A stretch of 64,000 nt of DNA from Endothia cerciana (taxonomy: Eukaryota; Ascomycota; Sordariomycetes; Diaporthales; Cryphonectriaceae), in assembly GCA_026119935.1 (NCBI GenBank), contig JALRMH010000016.1:1-64000 (forward strand), read 5' to 3'. A program made the position numbers and the translations under genes. Each line of letters begins with the position of its first letter. The stretch's first letter is position 1. The notes under the pieces are model-generated. The model was not told where the DNA came from and did not search any database. It saw only the letters and a program-made list of their open reading frames with translations. Positions 1 to 12,206 of the stretch are shown piece by piece.

Positions 1-3000
1 AAAAGGTGTAACAAAAATGACAAAAAAAAAAAACGGGGCGCCGGTGCGCTCCTGGGCTTGGTATCTTGGGCACCTGGCTGCCCTTCTGTAATTTAAAAAA
101 AAAAAAAAACGACCACCCCCCCCCCCCCGGAAAAAAATTGGGGGTCTTCCACTTCCGGCGGGACGAGTCACATCCGCAGGGCCTCCCTCTTCCTCCTTTT
201 CCCGTGCGGCCCATACCGTCTAAAGGTGGTGTGAAGAAAAAGAATCGGAAGACGATACGATACGGCCCGTGGCATGGTCCTCCTTTCGTCATGCCCACCC
301 ATCATCATATCACATCGATACCCATCCATGCCCTGTCAAAGATAGATTATCGAGAGGCAGGCCTTGACAGCTGGCCCGACGAAAGGCCTAGGCTCGTATC
401 CACCGATCCACCCCCTTGGCAACCTTGATTTGCTGGCCCACCGGCACGGAAGTTTACAGGGTTTTCTTGCAGGTCTCGGATCCCTACCGAAGATCAATCG
501 GGTGGCTCCATGTGTTCGACCGACAGGAATCACGCCACGAATCTTTTTCGTGTGGGTCAGTGCTGCTGCGGCCGGGAACCCTGACAAGTGGCGCTTAGGA
601 AATAATCATGAGATGCACATGCCAGCGCCATCCGCCGGCCTGCAGGTCACAGATATCAGGCCAGACTCGCTCGGTGGTACGACTTCCGTTTTTGGCCCCT
701 CTGGCGGCGTTTTCCCTCCTCGCAGCCCTTTGTCAGCCTCGCTACCGCGCTATTCCCATCTACATCTGGCGCCACCGGTGTGGGCTGCCGCGTGGGGGCA
801 ATCACAGTCCTAGCAGAGCCTCATCTCATCGATATGCCACTACAACTGCGGCACTTTCCTCCCGGGCCCGGCTACCGGAAGGCCCTACATACTATGGTAG
901 CATTCTCGAGAGCCCCCACTCGGATACGCGGCTCCGCTTGGGTTTGTTTCGGCGATCTTGCGAGTATTTCAGCTCGAGCCCTCAGCTGCTGGAGTCCAAC
1001 GGCCAACGACCGCTCACTGCCCAACCTCCGACCTAAATTCGATCGGTTTACGATCGGACATGGCCATAACAGCCTGCCGCGCATTGTGATCTGCTTCACC
1101 GCGATGATCTGTACCCTGTCTCAAAATTGCAGTGTCTCCGGCATCGCAGGTGCTCGGCCCAGCAACACGGTGGGCTCGCCGATCGGTGTTACCACGTACC
1201 ACGATAAGGTCGAAGACCTGCTTGAGAGCCTGCTTGAGCCGACCCCTGATTCGGAAGACCAAACCTTCATTTGGGAGCGAGGGGTCCTCTGAGAAGTCGT
1301 GAACGAAGAGGGTCCTTTGGTACGGCGTCTCCAGAGCGCCGGCTTCCTTCGCCAGAGGTGACATGATATGTCTCAAGGTACCATCCTCACACCTGGATCT
1401 CATGACGTCGACTATAAACGGCCAACCTGTCTTAATGGGGTGCCTAGGTGAACATGTTATGTCTGAGGGCCGGAAGGTAAGCTGTGACACGGTAGTGCAG
1501 TGTGAGATTTTCTCTCACAGACTGGTCCGAGCATCTGATCCCCGGACCAGCCCTAAGTTCCACAAAGCCGGCATTTGGCAGACGAACGATTACCCTCTAT
1601 CAACACATGACCATAGTGCATTCTTGCGGACCAGGGATGAGACCCTCGAGATCCCTCCCCCTTTACATAATCTCAGACTCCACCCTCGGGAGGGACTCGC
1701 CTGCAGCTACTCTCCATCAGCATTCTGCAGATGACCGATCAGAAACTGAAATAGACCCGTATACGCGCGAAATGACAGTGTTTCACCTCGTCTATCTAGC
1801 GTCTCCTACCACTTGCACACTTTTAAGACGGCAGGATATCCTGCAGAACGGTCAGGATAGACGATGGGGCACACCTGAAGTGTTCTATCTCGGGCTTCAA
1901 GCTCCTTCCCAATATCGAAAATCACACATGAAGAAATAAAAATAAAAATCATCGAGAACACAGTTTTCCATCGTAAAGGTGGGCCCATAGCTCCGGGGGC
2001 TCACGCAACTCCCTATCCACGGTGGCGAACTTCCCTGATTCTGTGGCGCAGCATCCTCCAGCGCCATGATGGAAGATGCCGCAGAAGTTGGGGCCAGGTG
2101 TGTCTTGGAAGGCATGTGAATTTGGGATGCGCGCTTTCGTGTCGCCACTGAGTTCCCCGCAATAAGTGAAGCTGTGTTTTGTCTCCTGACGAACCTGGCA
2201 GCCAATGGAGGCTTCGATGCCCATTTAGGCCGAAACTTAGGCTACGGCCATCTCCTCTCGCGTGACGCATTCTGCGGATATTGGTCTGCGTGTAAAGTCA
2301 CTTGACTCGGTATGGATTCTTCAACACCATAGGATTGGGATGGCCTTGACCAAGGGCTTAGCTATGATTGTGTGCACAAGTTCTCCGACGCTATTCGATC
2401 GTGCGGTAGTGTCATCCTGCTGTTACAAGATGCTTGCGGGTCGGTTCAGTCTCAACCACGCTATTCTATCCATCGAGTCTTCCCTCTGATTCTGCAGACT
2501 GGTTTGTATGAAAGGAGGATGACAAGTCTTTGTAGCTCTCGTGCAACGACTGGACGTTGACATCTACTTACCGAGGTAATATCAGGAGTCCGTAATCTAC
2601 GGCCAACAGATCCGCTTATAACATCAGGGGCTGATAAGTTTGACAAAACGTGAAGACTGAATACACTCGCTAGCCATTCTCGCTGGGTCTGGTTAGGGGA
2701 TGGGCTGGTCACACGTAGGGTAGCTTCAGCCTCAAGGCAACCATGGCTATGGGAACACAGCTATCAATCCTTTTTTGATAAACTTATGGCATGCCCGCCA
2801 GCCAGAACATGAAGCATCTTCTCTTTCTCAGACTATGGTGAAGAGTCCACAATTCCGTTTCTGGCCTGCATGGCCTAGTCTGGCCCAGCACTCAGCTCGC
2901 TCTGTTACGCTTAGGATTTCAGCACAAGTCTGATGATCATAGATTCTACGTTTGTTGTGAGATGAATACATGAGAAGGAACATTTATTGTTATTACTTGT

Positions 3001-5359
3001 TCAAGTTGTTCAATTGTGTCCTCATCAAGCCTTGTCTCTGCCTCCGCCCCCCCACCCGGTCAACCTCACCCTGATTTGTTTGAATTCCTTCTAGTTGCTA
3101 AATCCTGGGAGTCCAGTTAGAGCCATTTGTCATTAGCCTAGACGACTCGATCGAGAGCCTCTTCATTCGTCGCCTCAGACGAGCGTATTGTCTCGAGAAA
3201 GGAAAGGATCACAACAGTTCCTTGTTCTTGACCCCGAATGCGAGGCTTAACCATGCGGCCAAAATAACAGGCTATCCCGTATCAATCATCTAGTTCCAGT
3301 CTAATTACTCATTAAAATGGTCTGTAAGTAAGACAACGCGAGTCGAATCGACCTTACAGGAAGCGTTGAGCTCAAGCAAGTAGGACTGTACCCTTCGAAT
3401 AAAGCCCCCCCCCCCCCCAAAAAAAAAACCATCGAATCTGCCAGCTAGTGACAGAATTCTGAGCAAAGTGCCCTTACCGCGAACTTATAGAAATTGCTGT
3501 TATGATTTCCCGCATATGACCAAGAACTCAAATAGCCAAGGGGTGGTAGAATCAGCATAGGATAGTTACCTACCTAGGTAGGGGCATCCAGCCAAGAGTC
3601 ACAGGGTCAAAGGGATATTGAATTTTCCTACATCTACTTCAACTGCCACGTTACCATTGTGAGGACATAGATTATAGCATGACTGAATAACTATGTTACT
3701 ACGTAGCATTTCTGTGTCGAGTTACTTACCGCCCCCTAGGCCCCCTTAGGTAATTAACGCAGGAGATCGTACGTGATGCTATTTATATTGGAGAAGGGAA
3801 TCAACACTTGTATCAAGACAAATATAGTGTCCTATTCACCATTGCTTGAAATGTAGTCAATGATATTATAATACATCATGAAAGCATGAATGGGAAGGGT
3901 GTGGCGTCTACCTTGCCCAGTCTGTGTAAGGTGTCAGGAGTAGTGGTTTTCGGCATGCCCACCAGGTGATCTCGCGATACCTTTTCAATGAACTCGCCAT
4001 GACCTCAGGAATAGGCAACGGCGGGCCTTGGTGAATTTATCTGCCGTACCTCGTGAAATCAGCGTGAATCACCTGCCATGCAATCGCTATAGTTGGTGAG
4101 GGATGCATTAGAAGTGCATCATAAGCCTGTTTAAGTTTACAAACTTCGATAGATCATAAAGTTAATTACTTGTACTTTCTACTATACTGGCCTTATTTAG
4201 CTAGCGTTGTTTATCGGAGGCGATGCACTGTGGAGAGTTTCAGCGTATTTCCCTGGAGCTGTTCGGTAGACATTGAAAAGACAACCCTAAGGTAAGAGCA
4301 GAGATAGGACAAGCCCTCTCCAACGCTGGCCAAGGATGGAAACGTTCTTGATGTAGTGATTTCTCAACACACTAGCAGCCCGAACTCATTACCTTCGCTT
4401 GACCTGTTTGTGCAGTGCTCCAGGGCTAAGTTGTTGGTTCCATTATATAGCATAAGAGACCGCATATTGCGATCGACAGCAAACACCTTGGCCTTGACAC
4501 AGGATGCCACGTTTCACCACTGGCCAGGTTTTTCTTCTTCTCCTTTTCTTCTTTCTTCCACTTTCCAGCGCTGAGGATCTCGAGGCCCGCCACGAAAATT
4601 GGAGGAAACCTCAGGACTGGACCACTGTATGTTAGCAAGCTTGGGCATACGCGACATTACCGGCACAGAAAACGCAGCTTGCAGATGTCTCGGAGAGCAA
4701 GTCGGGGTGAATTATAGCTAAGGGGCCGGAGACTAGGGTTCGGATCGGTGATGTGAAGCAACATAGTACAGCCCTTTCGAGCATGTCGGTTTCAGAGTGC
4801 CAGGGGATGATGTCGGGGAGCCTGTTATGGTCATTGGCACGCTTCGGCTGAAGCCTAGTGCGCCTGTCAGTGCCTCACCGGGTGGAAACAGATTTCGCTG
4901 GCATTGTACTCTTCCAAAAAAAAAAAAAAACCGTTGCTGCGTGCAAGCTTTATTACCGTTCCTCTCTCGCGACTGGGTCGTGGATGTGAGAAACGTACTC
5001 GGCTCGCTCTCGCATCGAAGGAGAAAGGCCTCCCGTTGCCCCACCGAGCTAGGTGTTAAAAGTGCCCAGACAGCAAATCAGGGGACGCGATGTTTAGGGA
5101 ATATCCGTGCATTGCCTCGTCTTTTCACGAGCCCGAGTCATGCTCCCAGTCTTCTTGGATCCACAGATCTAGGCCCTTCCCCCGGTATTTCACTTTTCAC
5201 TCTAGCCAGGGGCACTGGTGTCATTCATCCCTTTCAGATCTTGAAACCTCACGAAACCTATACATTCTCTACTTCCTGATGAGCCGCAACGGAGGCTCCG
5301 GGACCAAGACCTCACCTGCGCCAGACCCGACAGCGATGTCCCATTACACTCGTTTACAG
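1..5359. other. Region without a confident gene
   Basis: I see no open frame here with convincing protein character. The best candidate is a minus-strand frame at 1014-1490 that contains segments such as ETPYQRTLFVHDF, but it starts at GTG in the open frame and has no recognisable domain. The stretch holds several homopolymer blocks: A runs near 26-37 and 94-109, a C run near 114-128, a C run followed by an A run at about 3404-3428, and an A run near 4916-4930. The first 130 bases look like a low-complexity or poorly assembled edge. The 5' exon(s) of the membrane protein that follows should lie in the last few hundred bases. Confidence 0.5.
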
Positions 5360-7582
5360 ACTTCCTAACGGCGGCCAACTACTGTATAGTCATTCACTTG
5401 CACACCACAACCCCAAGGTACCAGATCGCGAGCAGCGATCGCCCACTGAACCCGCCTCCGGGAGGCGTCTCGGGCCGGTTCGGCATCATGGTCTACAGCG
5501 TGCCCGTCAGCCTCGTGAACCCAGGCGAGCAGAGCTTCCTCCCCAGCGCCTTCGGCGGGACGGCGCAGGTCACCCTCAACACCACCTCGTTCAGCGACAT
5601 CCTCGGGCAGCTGGGCAGCGTTATCCAGATCTACGAGGCGCAGCAGGATGGCGAATCCCCCGTGCCGCTGACGCTCATGACGACGGGCTGCTATGTCAAC
5701 TCCACGAGCGAATCAGCTGCCGACGGCGCTGGCGCGCGTGTCGGCAATGAGTACCGCGACTGTGCCACCGCCTGTGCCAGCCCGAACACGATGTTCAACT
5801 CGAGCTATACGCTGTGGAACTGCCTGACGCTGGCGGCGGCGAGCCAATACGTTAACGATGAGAATCTGATAATCAACTCGGACGAGTTGGCGACCGCCGG
5901 GGATAGGATGGGGTTCGACAGCCTGGACCAGTTCAACGCGACGGAGATATTCTCCAATACCGTGCAATGCATCAAGGGGTCGTGCCAGGACTACAGCCTT
6001 GGGTCGTGTTCAAAGAACATCACGACAATGGATATCAGTGGTGATCCGGACCAGGTTTCGGCGCTCTTCAACGGGCTGCAAACCTACTGTGGTGGGATGG
6101 ATAGCGCCGTGAACTCGGATATTGCTGGTCCAGGAGTAGGTCTTATCGGCACTCGCTCTTAGTGAACGAGGTGACCGCACTGTCCGAGGTATGGCTAACG
6201 TCCATTTTGCATCACAGGTCGTCCTCTCGTACATCCTCCAAGCCGCGCTCGCGATCGCGGTCTACGTCCTCATCAACCTCTTCACGAACTGGCTGCGCCC
6301 GATCCTCTCCTTCGTCTACACCGTTCAGGACCGCATGCAGGGCCCGCGCCCCGAGCGGACGCTAGACGTTGCGGCCGTCGGCCTGCAGCCGCAGAGGACC
6401 CCGTGGGACCGTGCCGGCGAGCACCAGAGGGACCTCGCGCGGTCCCGGGCCGCGGCGGCGCTGACGGCGGCCCTCGTCGAGTTCCAGGAGGTCCAGGGCT
6501 TCTTCGTCGCGTCGATCCAGCTCGCCACGCTCATCATCTTCGCCTCGTCGGACCACTCGGCGATGCTCAGCAGCACCAGCTCCTTCGCCGAGGCGGTGCT
6601 GAACGTCGAGATCGTCCAGATGCTGTCCGTCAACGGGATGCTGCCCGTGCTGTTCACGCAGGTCGGCCTGATGCGGCTGGGCGTGCGGTGGTGGTACATG
6701 ACGGTCATCATGCTGTTCATCTTCTCCCTGGCCATCCTCATCTCGCAGAAGAGCATGATGCCGGACTACGAGACCCTGTGGTCATACTTCACGGAGGAGG
6801 CGCCCATCGACACGTGCGGCGGGAACCCGAGCCCGATGACTTACTGCCTGGACTCGCTGGCCGGGATCGACCAGGCGCTCAGCAACCTGAACTACGGGCT
6901 GTTCGTGGGCTGCCTGGTGGCCCCGGCACTGGTCGTAGACCAGCTGTACCACTGGCTGAACCGCCACGGGAGGGTGACCGAGGCTCTTGACGGCTGGGAA
7001 CTCTCAAACGCGAGGGTGCTATCCCTGCGGCGGCGTGTGTGGCCGGCGTGCAGGACAGTGGCCTGGTTCGGTATGGAGTTCACACTCCTGGTCTACGTCG
7101 GCATGTACCTGAAGTCGGTGATCGACATCCTCAAGTTTGTGGGCACGAGCGCCTCGGACTGGACGTTTGGGCAGCTCATCGCCATCATGGTATGGGCGCC
7201 AGTGATCGGAAAGTATATCTACTTCAACGCCTTCGGGATCAAGGAGGGGGTTGGCAAGCGCCTGCCGAACCGCTACAAGGTCGTGGATGTTGACGACGGC
7301 GGGCAGGACCCAGACGCAGGCCCAAAGCGCTCTGCCTGGGGGGAGGAGAGCCTCGAGATGGGCCCGCGAAAGCAGACGTTCGACTCGATGACGAGCAAGG
7401 AGACCTTCCACCTATCAAGCCGGAAGTCGACCTTCCGGATGTCGAGCCGCGAGAACACGCTGGTGGGGACCTTGACTCCAGGAACACCTGGGACGCCCTA
7501 CGTTGATTCGCCGTACGGGGATTATGGGAGGAAGAACAACCCCTTCGACGACATTGCAAGGGGGAAGTTTGATGATCTATAG
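5360..7582 (+). CDS. Seven-helix membrane protein with glycosylated ectodomain, one visible intron; 5' end uncertain
   Basis: The gene reads as two exons joined by an 82-bp intron at 6136-6217 (donor GTAGGT, acceptor CATCACAG, phase 0). The visible product is at least 700 residues. The N-terminal part, about 260 residues, is Cys-rich with several Asn-X-Ser/Thr sites (NTTS, NSTS, NSSY), as expected for an extracellular or lumenal domain. After the splice come about seven hydrophobic segments, the first being [19 protein letters not shown] and others near 6500-6550, 6640-6670, 6690-6740, 6890-6960, 7050-7130 and 7165-7235. The roughly 120-residue tail is hydrophilic and repeats a Ser-Arg/Lys-X-Thr-Phe pattern (around 7370-7460), possibly phosphorylated. 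No ATG lies in the frame at the 5' end; the frame is open from 5245 and a TTTACAG acceptor ends at 5359, so at least one upstream exon is missing from this call. I do not recognise a named family. Confidence 0.75.
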
Positions 7583-8259
7583 AGAGTATAATGCGCCCAT
7601 GCCACTAATAATGAAGTTTCCAACACGCGATATAAACGATATGTGCGTAGCGTCCTGCGCATCCCCTTTTGCAGATCGACCTGCGTCATCTTGGCCAGGC
7701 CGTTCAGTAGGCCGAGGCCGGTGCCGGTGGCTCCGGGCGCCCATTAATGAAACGTAATTTTATGCCTGCAAGGCTTGTATTCTGTAGACGACGTCACAGG
7801 GCCTCTACGCGCGAAGGCCAGCCAGGTTGGTTCCGGACCTCACAAATGTTGGCGCCCGGCGAAGACAGCGAAACGACAGGTGAAGGAACCCCGAGCAAGC
7901 CGAGGAACAGAACACGAGTCACTCCATCAGTGAGTGCGTGAGTGACCTGCCCAGCTTGCATCTGCTCACAGCCACTACTGCGCCCGTGGCTTTATTATAA
8001 TGCGCAGAAGCCTCTCGCCGCCGGACGCACTTCATGTAAACTCCGTCTCCCGATACTCTAATATGCGCATCACCTCTAGCCGCCCAGCCTTGCCCGTTGG
8101 CGAGTAAAGAAGACAAGGAAGCTTGGATGAAGAAGTAGGTCAGGACAAGACCGCCTAGACCCGGCCAGAATCTCGAACCAGGGTTGATACTCAATCGTCA
8201 TCTCCCCGTCTCTTCCGGAGTGTCGGCAGTCTCCGCCGCCACCAGACAGACGACACATC
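7583..8259. other. Intergenic region
   Basis: Between two plus-strand genes. It should contain the 3' UTR of the membrane protein and the promoter of the next gene. I see no gene, repeat or RNA here. Confidence 0.5.
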
Positions 8260-9228
8260 ATGAGCAACAACGACGACGACATATTCGACGAGCCACCGCC
8301 GTCCTACGAAGAAGCAACCGGGCGGCCCAGCATAACCCACCGGCCACAGGACCCGCCACCAACCCTCCCGCCAAGAAGCGCACCCCCATCATCTAGTAAT
8401 AAGCCGGACGGCACCACCCCGGGCTCTCCAGCAGCTCCAGCAGCTCCAGCAGCTCCAGCAGCACCAGCAGCGACACCAACAACAGCTCACCAGCACCGCC
8501 ACCCACCGGCGCAGACATTCGCGCAGCTCCTGCCCCCCGCCCACGCCGTCAACCGCCAGTTCCCGCCCCTGATCAACCTCTACCGCGACGCCTTCCCGAC
8601 GGGCGCCGTCGCGCGGCGCCACTTCCTGGGCGAGCACCAGCGCGCCCCGCTGTACGCCGTGGGCGCGTGGGGCGGCTGGCCCGCGGTGCAGAACGGCCTC
8701 GTCCTGCACAACGGGCCGTCGGAGGACTTCGCGCCGCTCGCGACGGTCGCGTACGACGCCTGGTCCCGGCGCGTGGAGGTCACGCTGCCCCCGCTCCCCG
8801 GCAGGGACCGCGCCGAGCCCATCATCGTGCAGACGCCGGCGATGATGGCGACGACGTTCCGGTTCCGGGTCGAGGTGCCCTGGCCGGCTGGGGGCGGGGG
8901 GGTCACGTGGCGCAGGGAGGCCTACGAGTGGCGGAGGAGCAACAGCCTCGCCGTCGCGGAGCTCGCGGGCTCGAATACGGGGTGGAAGCTGGTGCGGCTG
9001 TCCAACGAGCTGCCCGCGGGCGGCCTGACGGTCGCGGGGAGCGGGCCGCCGAGCGGGGACGGGCACGAGGTTGTCGCCGTCTGCACGAGCGCCGTGATGA
9101 GCATGACCAAGCTGTGGAAGTTCTGTTTCCTCGGGACGGGTGTCTCCGGGGTGCTGGGGGAGAGGTGGGCGGTGATGGCGGTGACGACGGGGCTGGTGAT
9201 CTGGGATCGGGACAACAGGAGGCTTTGA
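8260..9228 (+). CDS. Tubby/LURP-one-like fold protein with N-terminal PPSY motif
   Basis: A 322-residue single-exon frame from a clean ATG, GC-rich throughout. The first 100 residues are disordered, Pro-rich, and include DEPPPSYEEAT, a PPxY-type WW-domain binding motif. A low-complexity Ala-Ala-Pro block at about residues 57-70 is encoded by a CCAGCAGCT-type repeat (8427-8475). From about residue 95 the sequence becomes folded and follows the pattern of the fungal Tubby C-terminal-like (LURP-one/scramblase-like) family: a Leu-His-Asn-Gly-Pro segment, a WRREAYEWRRS segment, GWKLVRL, and a closing strand-rich ERWAVMAVTTGLVIWDRDNRR. By family analogy this would be a membrane- or lipid-associated beta-barrel with a central helix, with the PPSY motif recruiting a WW-domain partner such as a Nedd4-type ligase adaptor. 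The fold assignment rests on motif memory and is moderately sure; the substrate is unknown. Confidence 0.75.
   Translation: MSNNDDDIFDEPPPSYEEATGRPSITHRPQDPPPTLPPRSAPPSSSNKPDGTTPGSPAAPAAPAAPAAPAATPTTAHQHRHPPAQTFAQLLPPAHAVNRQFPPLINLYRDAFPTGAVARRHFLGEHQRAPLYAVGAWGGWPAVQNGLVLHNGPSEDFAPLATVAYDAWSRRVEVTLPPLPGRDRAEPIIVQTPAMMATTFRFRVEVPWPAGGGGVTWRREAYEWRRSNSLAVAELAGSNTGWKLVRLSNELPAGGLTVAGSGPPSGDGHEVVAVCTSAVMSMTKLWKFCFLGTGVSGVLGERWAVMAVTTGLVIWDRDNRRL
8427..8475 (+). repeat. CCAGCAGCT-type coding repeat (Pro-Ala-Ala)
   Basis: Tandem in-frame repeats inside the preceding gene encode alternating Pro-Ala-Ala. The repeat is confined to the disordered N-terminal part and keeps frame, so length variation between strains is likely. 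Confidence 0.8.
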
Positions 9229-9463
9229 AGATTGTTGGGACGCATGGCCGCGGTTCCTAGAGGCCGTTCTGGGAATGCTGGCAATGATGATGCACTTGGG
9301 AGCTCAGGATCTACAGCGATTTTCCCCTACGAGATTCACACGGGGCCATCACCGCTTGCGGGCAACGAGATTTGGCGGAGACACATAATGATACCAGAAT
9401 GATACCAACCCCACAGGTGCCCTGCTTGCCCGCCACAGGACACGATCCATGGCTGGGCCCTAA

Positions 9464-10333
9464 TCAAGTGAGCTGCCGCACGTAATCAGTGATCGTCCTG
9501 CGGATGCTCTTTCGTCTCGCGATCGCCCTCCGTCCCTGTGGCGACTCGGAACAGCGACCATGGTACAGGTTGGGGTTCGAGCCGCTCCTCTCCTTGACCC
9601 TCGGGGGCTCCTTGAAGCTGACGTGGCGACCCTCCCGGCCTGTCCCGGGCCATGTCTGCGTGAGGGTCGGTCTCGTCTCGGGGGCATCAGCAAAGTCATG
9701 ACTCCCGGAGCTCGTCGAGGAGGACGAGCTCCGGCTCACGCCCCACGGCTGCTGGGCCGGCGAGATATCCCCGGTCCCTCCGTCGTCGTCGTCGTCGTCG
9801 TCGTCGTCGGACTCGTCGTCGTCGTCGGCGGACTCCTGGATCTCCGCAAGTTTCGGCTGTCCCGGTGATGCGTCTGCCCAGTCGTTGGAGTAGAACTGGC
9901 TGAGCGGCGGTTCCTGCTTCGGTTTCGGCAAGGTGGAACGGCCGTCCTCGACGCGTTGGCGTTCGTCTTCTGCGGCCTTTTGGAGGAAGACCTCAAAGTC
10001 CGAGGGCCCGGCCTCCTCCTCTGGTGGTTGCACGACGATCTCTATGTCGTCGCAAGGCCGCCTCTCAGGTTCGTCCCGGTCCTCCTCATCTCTGCCACCA
10101 GAGGGGACGGGAGGCCCCAGCTTGTCGTCCAGCTTATCCAGGCCCGTGCTCATCACCTCCCCATGAGCCTCGCCGCCCTCTCCCTCCTCCGTGCCACTGT
10201 GTGGTGTGAGAATGGATGGCATCCCGGGCGCAGCTCTTGGGTCTGTCTCGGGTTTCGGTTCCGAGCGCAGTCGACGCAGGCGCTCCATCATGCCGCTCTT
10301 CCTGGGGACGGTCTGGGTTCTCAAGTTTTGCAT
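9464..10333 (-). CDS. Disordered acidic protein of unknown function
   Basis: The frame is open from a GTG at 10381, but the first ATG in it is at 10333 (MQNLRTQ...), giving 289 residues. An upstream exon with another start is also possible. No domain is recognised. The protein is almost entirely low-complexity: a basic N-terminal stretch around MMERLRRLRSEPK, an acidic middle with DIEIVVQPPEEE, a helix-like DFEVFLQKAAEDERQRVEDG segment, a poly-Asp tract encoded by GTC/GAC repeats (about 9779-9835), a Ser-rich run, and a basic C-terminus with RRKSIRRT, a candidate basophilic kinase site. A regulatory or scaffold role would be a guess. It is convergent with the Tubby-like gene, 235 bp apart. 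Confidence 0.6.
   Translation of the reverse strand: MQNLRTQTVPRKSGMMERLRRLRSEPKPETDPRAAPGMPSILTPHSGTEEGEGGEAHGEVMSTGLDKLDDKLGPPVPSGGRDEEDRDEPERRPCDDIEIVVQPPEEEAGPSDFEVFLQKAAEDERQRVEDGRSTLPKPKQEPPLSQFYSNDWADASPGQPKLAEIQESADDDDESDDDDDDDDDGGTGDISPAQQPWGVSRSSSSSTSSGSHDFADAPETRPTLTQTWPGTGREGRHVSFKEPPRVKERSGSNPNLYHGRCSESPQGRRAIARRKSIRRTITDYVRQLT
9779..9835 (-). repeat. GTC/GAC trinucleotide repeat (poly-Asp)
   Basis: A run of CGT/CGTC triplets on the plus strand, read as Asp codons on the minus strand within the acidic protein gene. Confidence 0.85.
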
Positions 10334-12206
10334 CTCGTGGCAGGCTCCTTTCCTGGCCTGTTCTGATGAACTGGAAGCCACACGGTCTAGTCTGGGTGTC
10401 CTGAATGCTGAATCGGACGATGAGTGGTGTGACTGTTGGGACCAAGCGTGTGACTCGTTCGGCCTGCGCCGCGCGCTGCACTGGATCTCTGCCTGCCTCT
10501 AAAAAGGCACCTCTGCAGTCAGATTATATGAGGGACACGCATGGTTGGGGAAGATGGGAGGCGGGGGGGGGGGGCAAAAGGGGGTGGTGAGCAAGTTCGA
10601 GAATTTTGGACCCCAGAGTTTACAGATTCCCAATTCCCCGGGGAAATAAGACGTGTGGGATCGATCCACTGCGGGTGCGGCCGGGACCACCCCCGATCGA
10701 CGACATGGACGCGCCATGTCGGGGCCCACTCTGCTGTACTGCAACCCCCACGAGCCCCCTGCGTGCTCCCTGCCAAGGTGCCCAAGGCGCTGGGGGTTCA
10801 GGGCCCCAGGCGGGCCTCTTAGGGGCACCGCCGTAGGACTACAGTGCCATCATTACCACCGGCTAGTCAGCCTTGGTGAGGGGTGTGCATGATGTCTGCC
10901 CAGCTTCCACTTTCACGCCCTGTTGTCCACCGCATCTCGGCAATATACAGAATTCCACTAATTACCTGACTAGTATAGGAGCATCGACGTCCCCAACATA
11001 CCACGACGCCAACCCTCCCTCTAGAAAAGCGCTAACAGCCGAGACAGGACGGGGATATCCGGCCGTCCTTTCTTTTGATCAGTGGAGGGGAGGGTAAGAG
11101 AGGTACGAAAGCATCGCTGGGAGGGAGGCCATCGCCCAGGCCGTTGCGAAGGCCAGGTCCCCGGCGGGCGGGGGCAGGCCCACAACATTTGCAAAGTCTG
11201 GCACATGTGAGGACCAGCGGGTCAATTACCACAATGCCTCATCATTCCAGAGGATGACGCGGGCCGGGGTAGCTTGACGTGGTCCCAAGGTGCATGCCCC
11301 AGTAGCCCCGTGGGCGTCGATCAGCTTAGACTCGAAGCTTGACGTCTTGCCCCAGCTGTCTAGAGCTTTCCGCGGAGCTATACCCCCTGAGAGCTGATGG
11401 CTGTCAGAGCTCTGACCGCCCGCCTGTCACTGTCGAGCTCTGCATGGGGGCATTCGCCGTGGTTGTTCCGCCGGGGTCTCTGGCATCTCAGATGCTGTTG
11501 TCGCGAAAAAGACGAAGAGGACCGGTCGAACCAACACGTCTTTCATGTCAGTCTCAGTGACGAAGAGGTCAGTCCGGAGGCCACAGGAGACCGTTATGCC
11601 ATCTACCAGCCTCAACATGCCCCTGCATGCACAGCCTACAGCATACATATTCTACGAGCGTAGACTACCAACGGCCTGGGGATTACAAATGTGGCACAGT
11701 GAGGTAGAGCCAGATGCTACTAACGTATTCTAGAGTTAGCAGGCCACGCATCCCTATGGGACAAGGCACCCACCCGATACCCAAATTTTAACAGGCTATG
11801 GTGCAAAGTACTTATGGACAAGGCGGATTAGACATACATACGTACGGACGTACATTGTATATATCGATATACAGGAAGGCTGCTGAACGTACAGCGCGGC
11901 ATAACAACGTCATCATAGTTGCCGGCAGTTCCAGTATAGTAAAGACACTGGAAACGTATATAGTGGCTGGAGTAGAACATATCAACTGAATAACACAAAG
12001 AGATCGTTTCTCCTTGATTAGGTGAATATTCGTACCGCTGTTGACCTACGTAGAAGGCAAAATACCACCAAGATCCCACTGTGAAAATCTATTCAACTAC
12101 TTCAATCTTGTTGCGCCACTAAGCCATGCAAATATCATCTTCTAAGATAGCCAATACCCGCCCGCACCTTGCGCCAACCATGTTGATCTACCATACCATC
12201 AAATTT
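10334..12206. other. Intergenic region between two minus-strand genes
   Basis: This holds the promoter of the acidic protein gene and the 3' flank of listerin. A G run lies at about 10563-10575. Short open frames here are interlocked on both strands and look random. Around 11830-11875 there is a run of TACATACGTACG-like and TATATATCGATATAC sequence. I see no gene. Confidence 0.5.

Noticed and set aside
780..1490. Overlapping 150-170 codon frames on both strands near the window start
   Set aside because: Neither has a domain or typical codon pattern, and the area has low-complexity edges; left as a possible but unsupported exon.
8389..9066. Long minus-strand open frame opposite the Tubby-like gene
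   Set aside because: It is an Arg/Pro-rich mirror of GC-rich coding sequence; the plus-strand frame has the conserved blocks.
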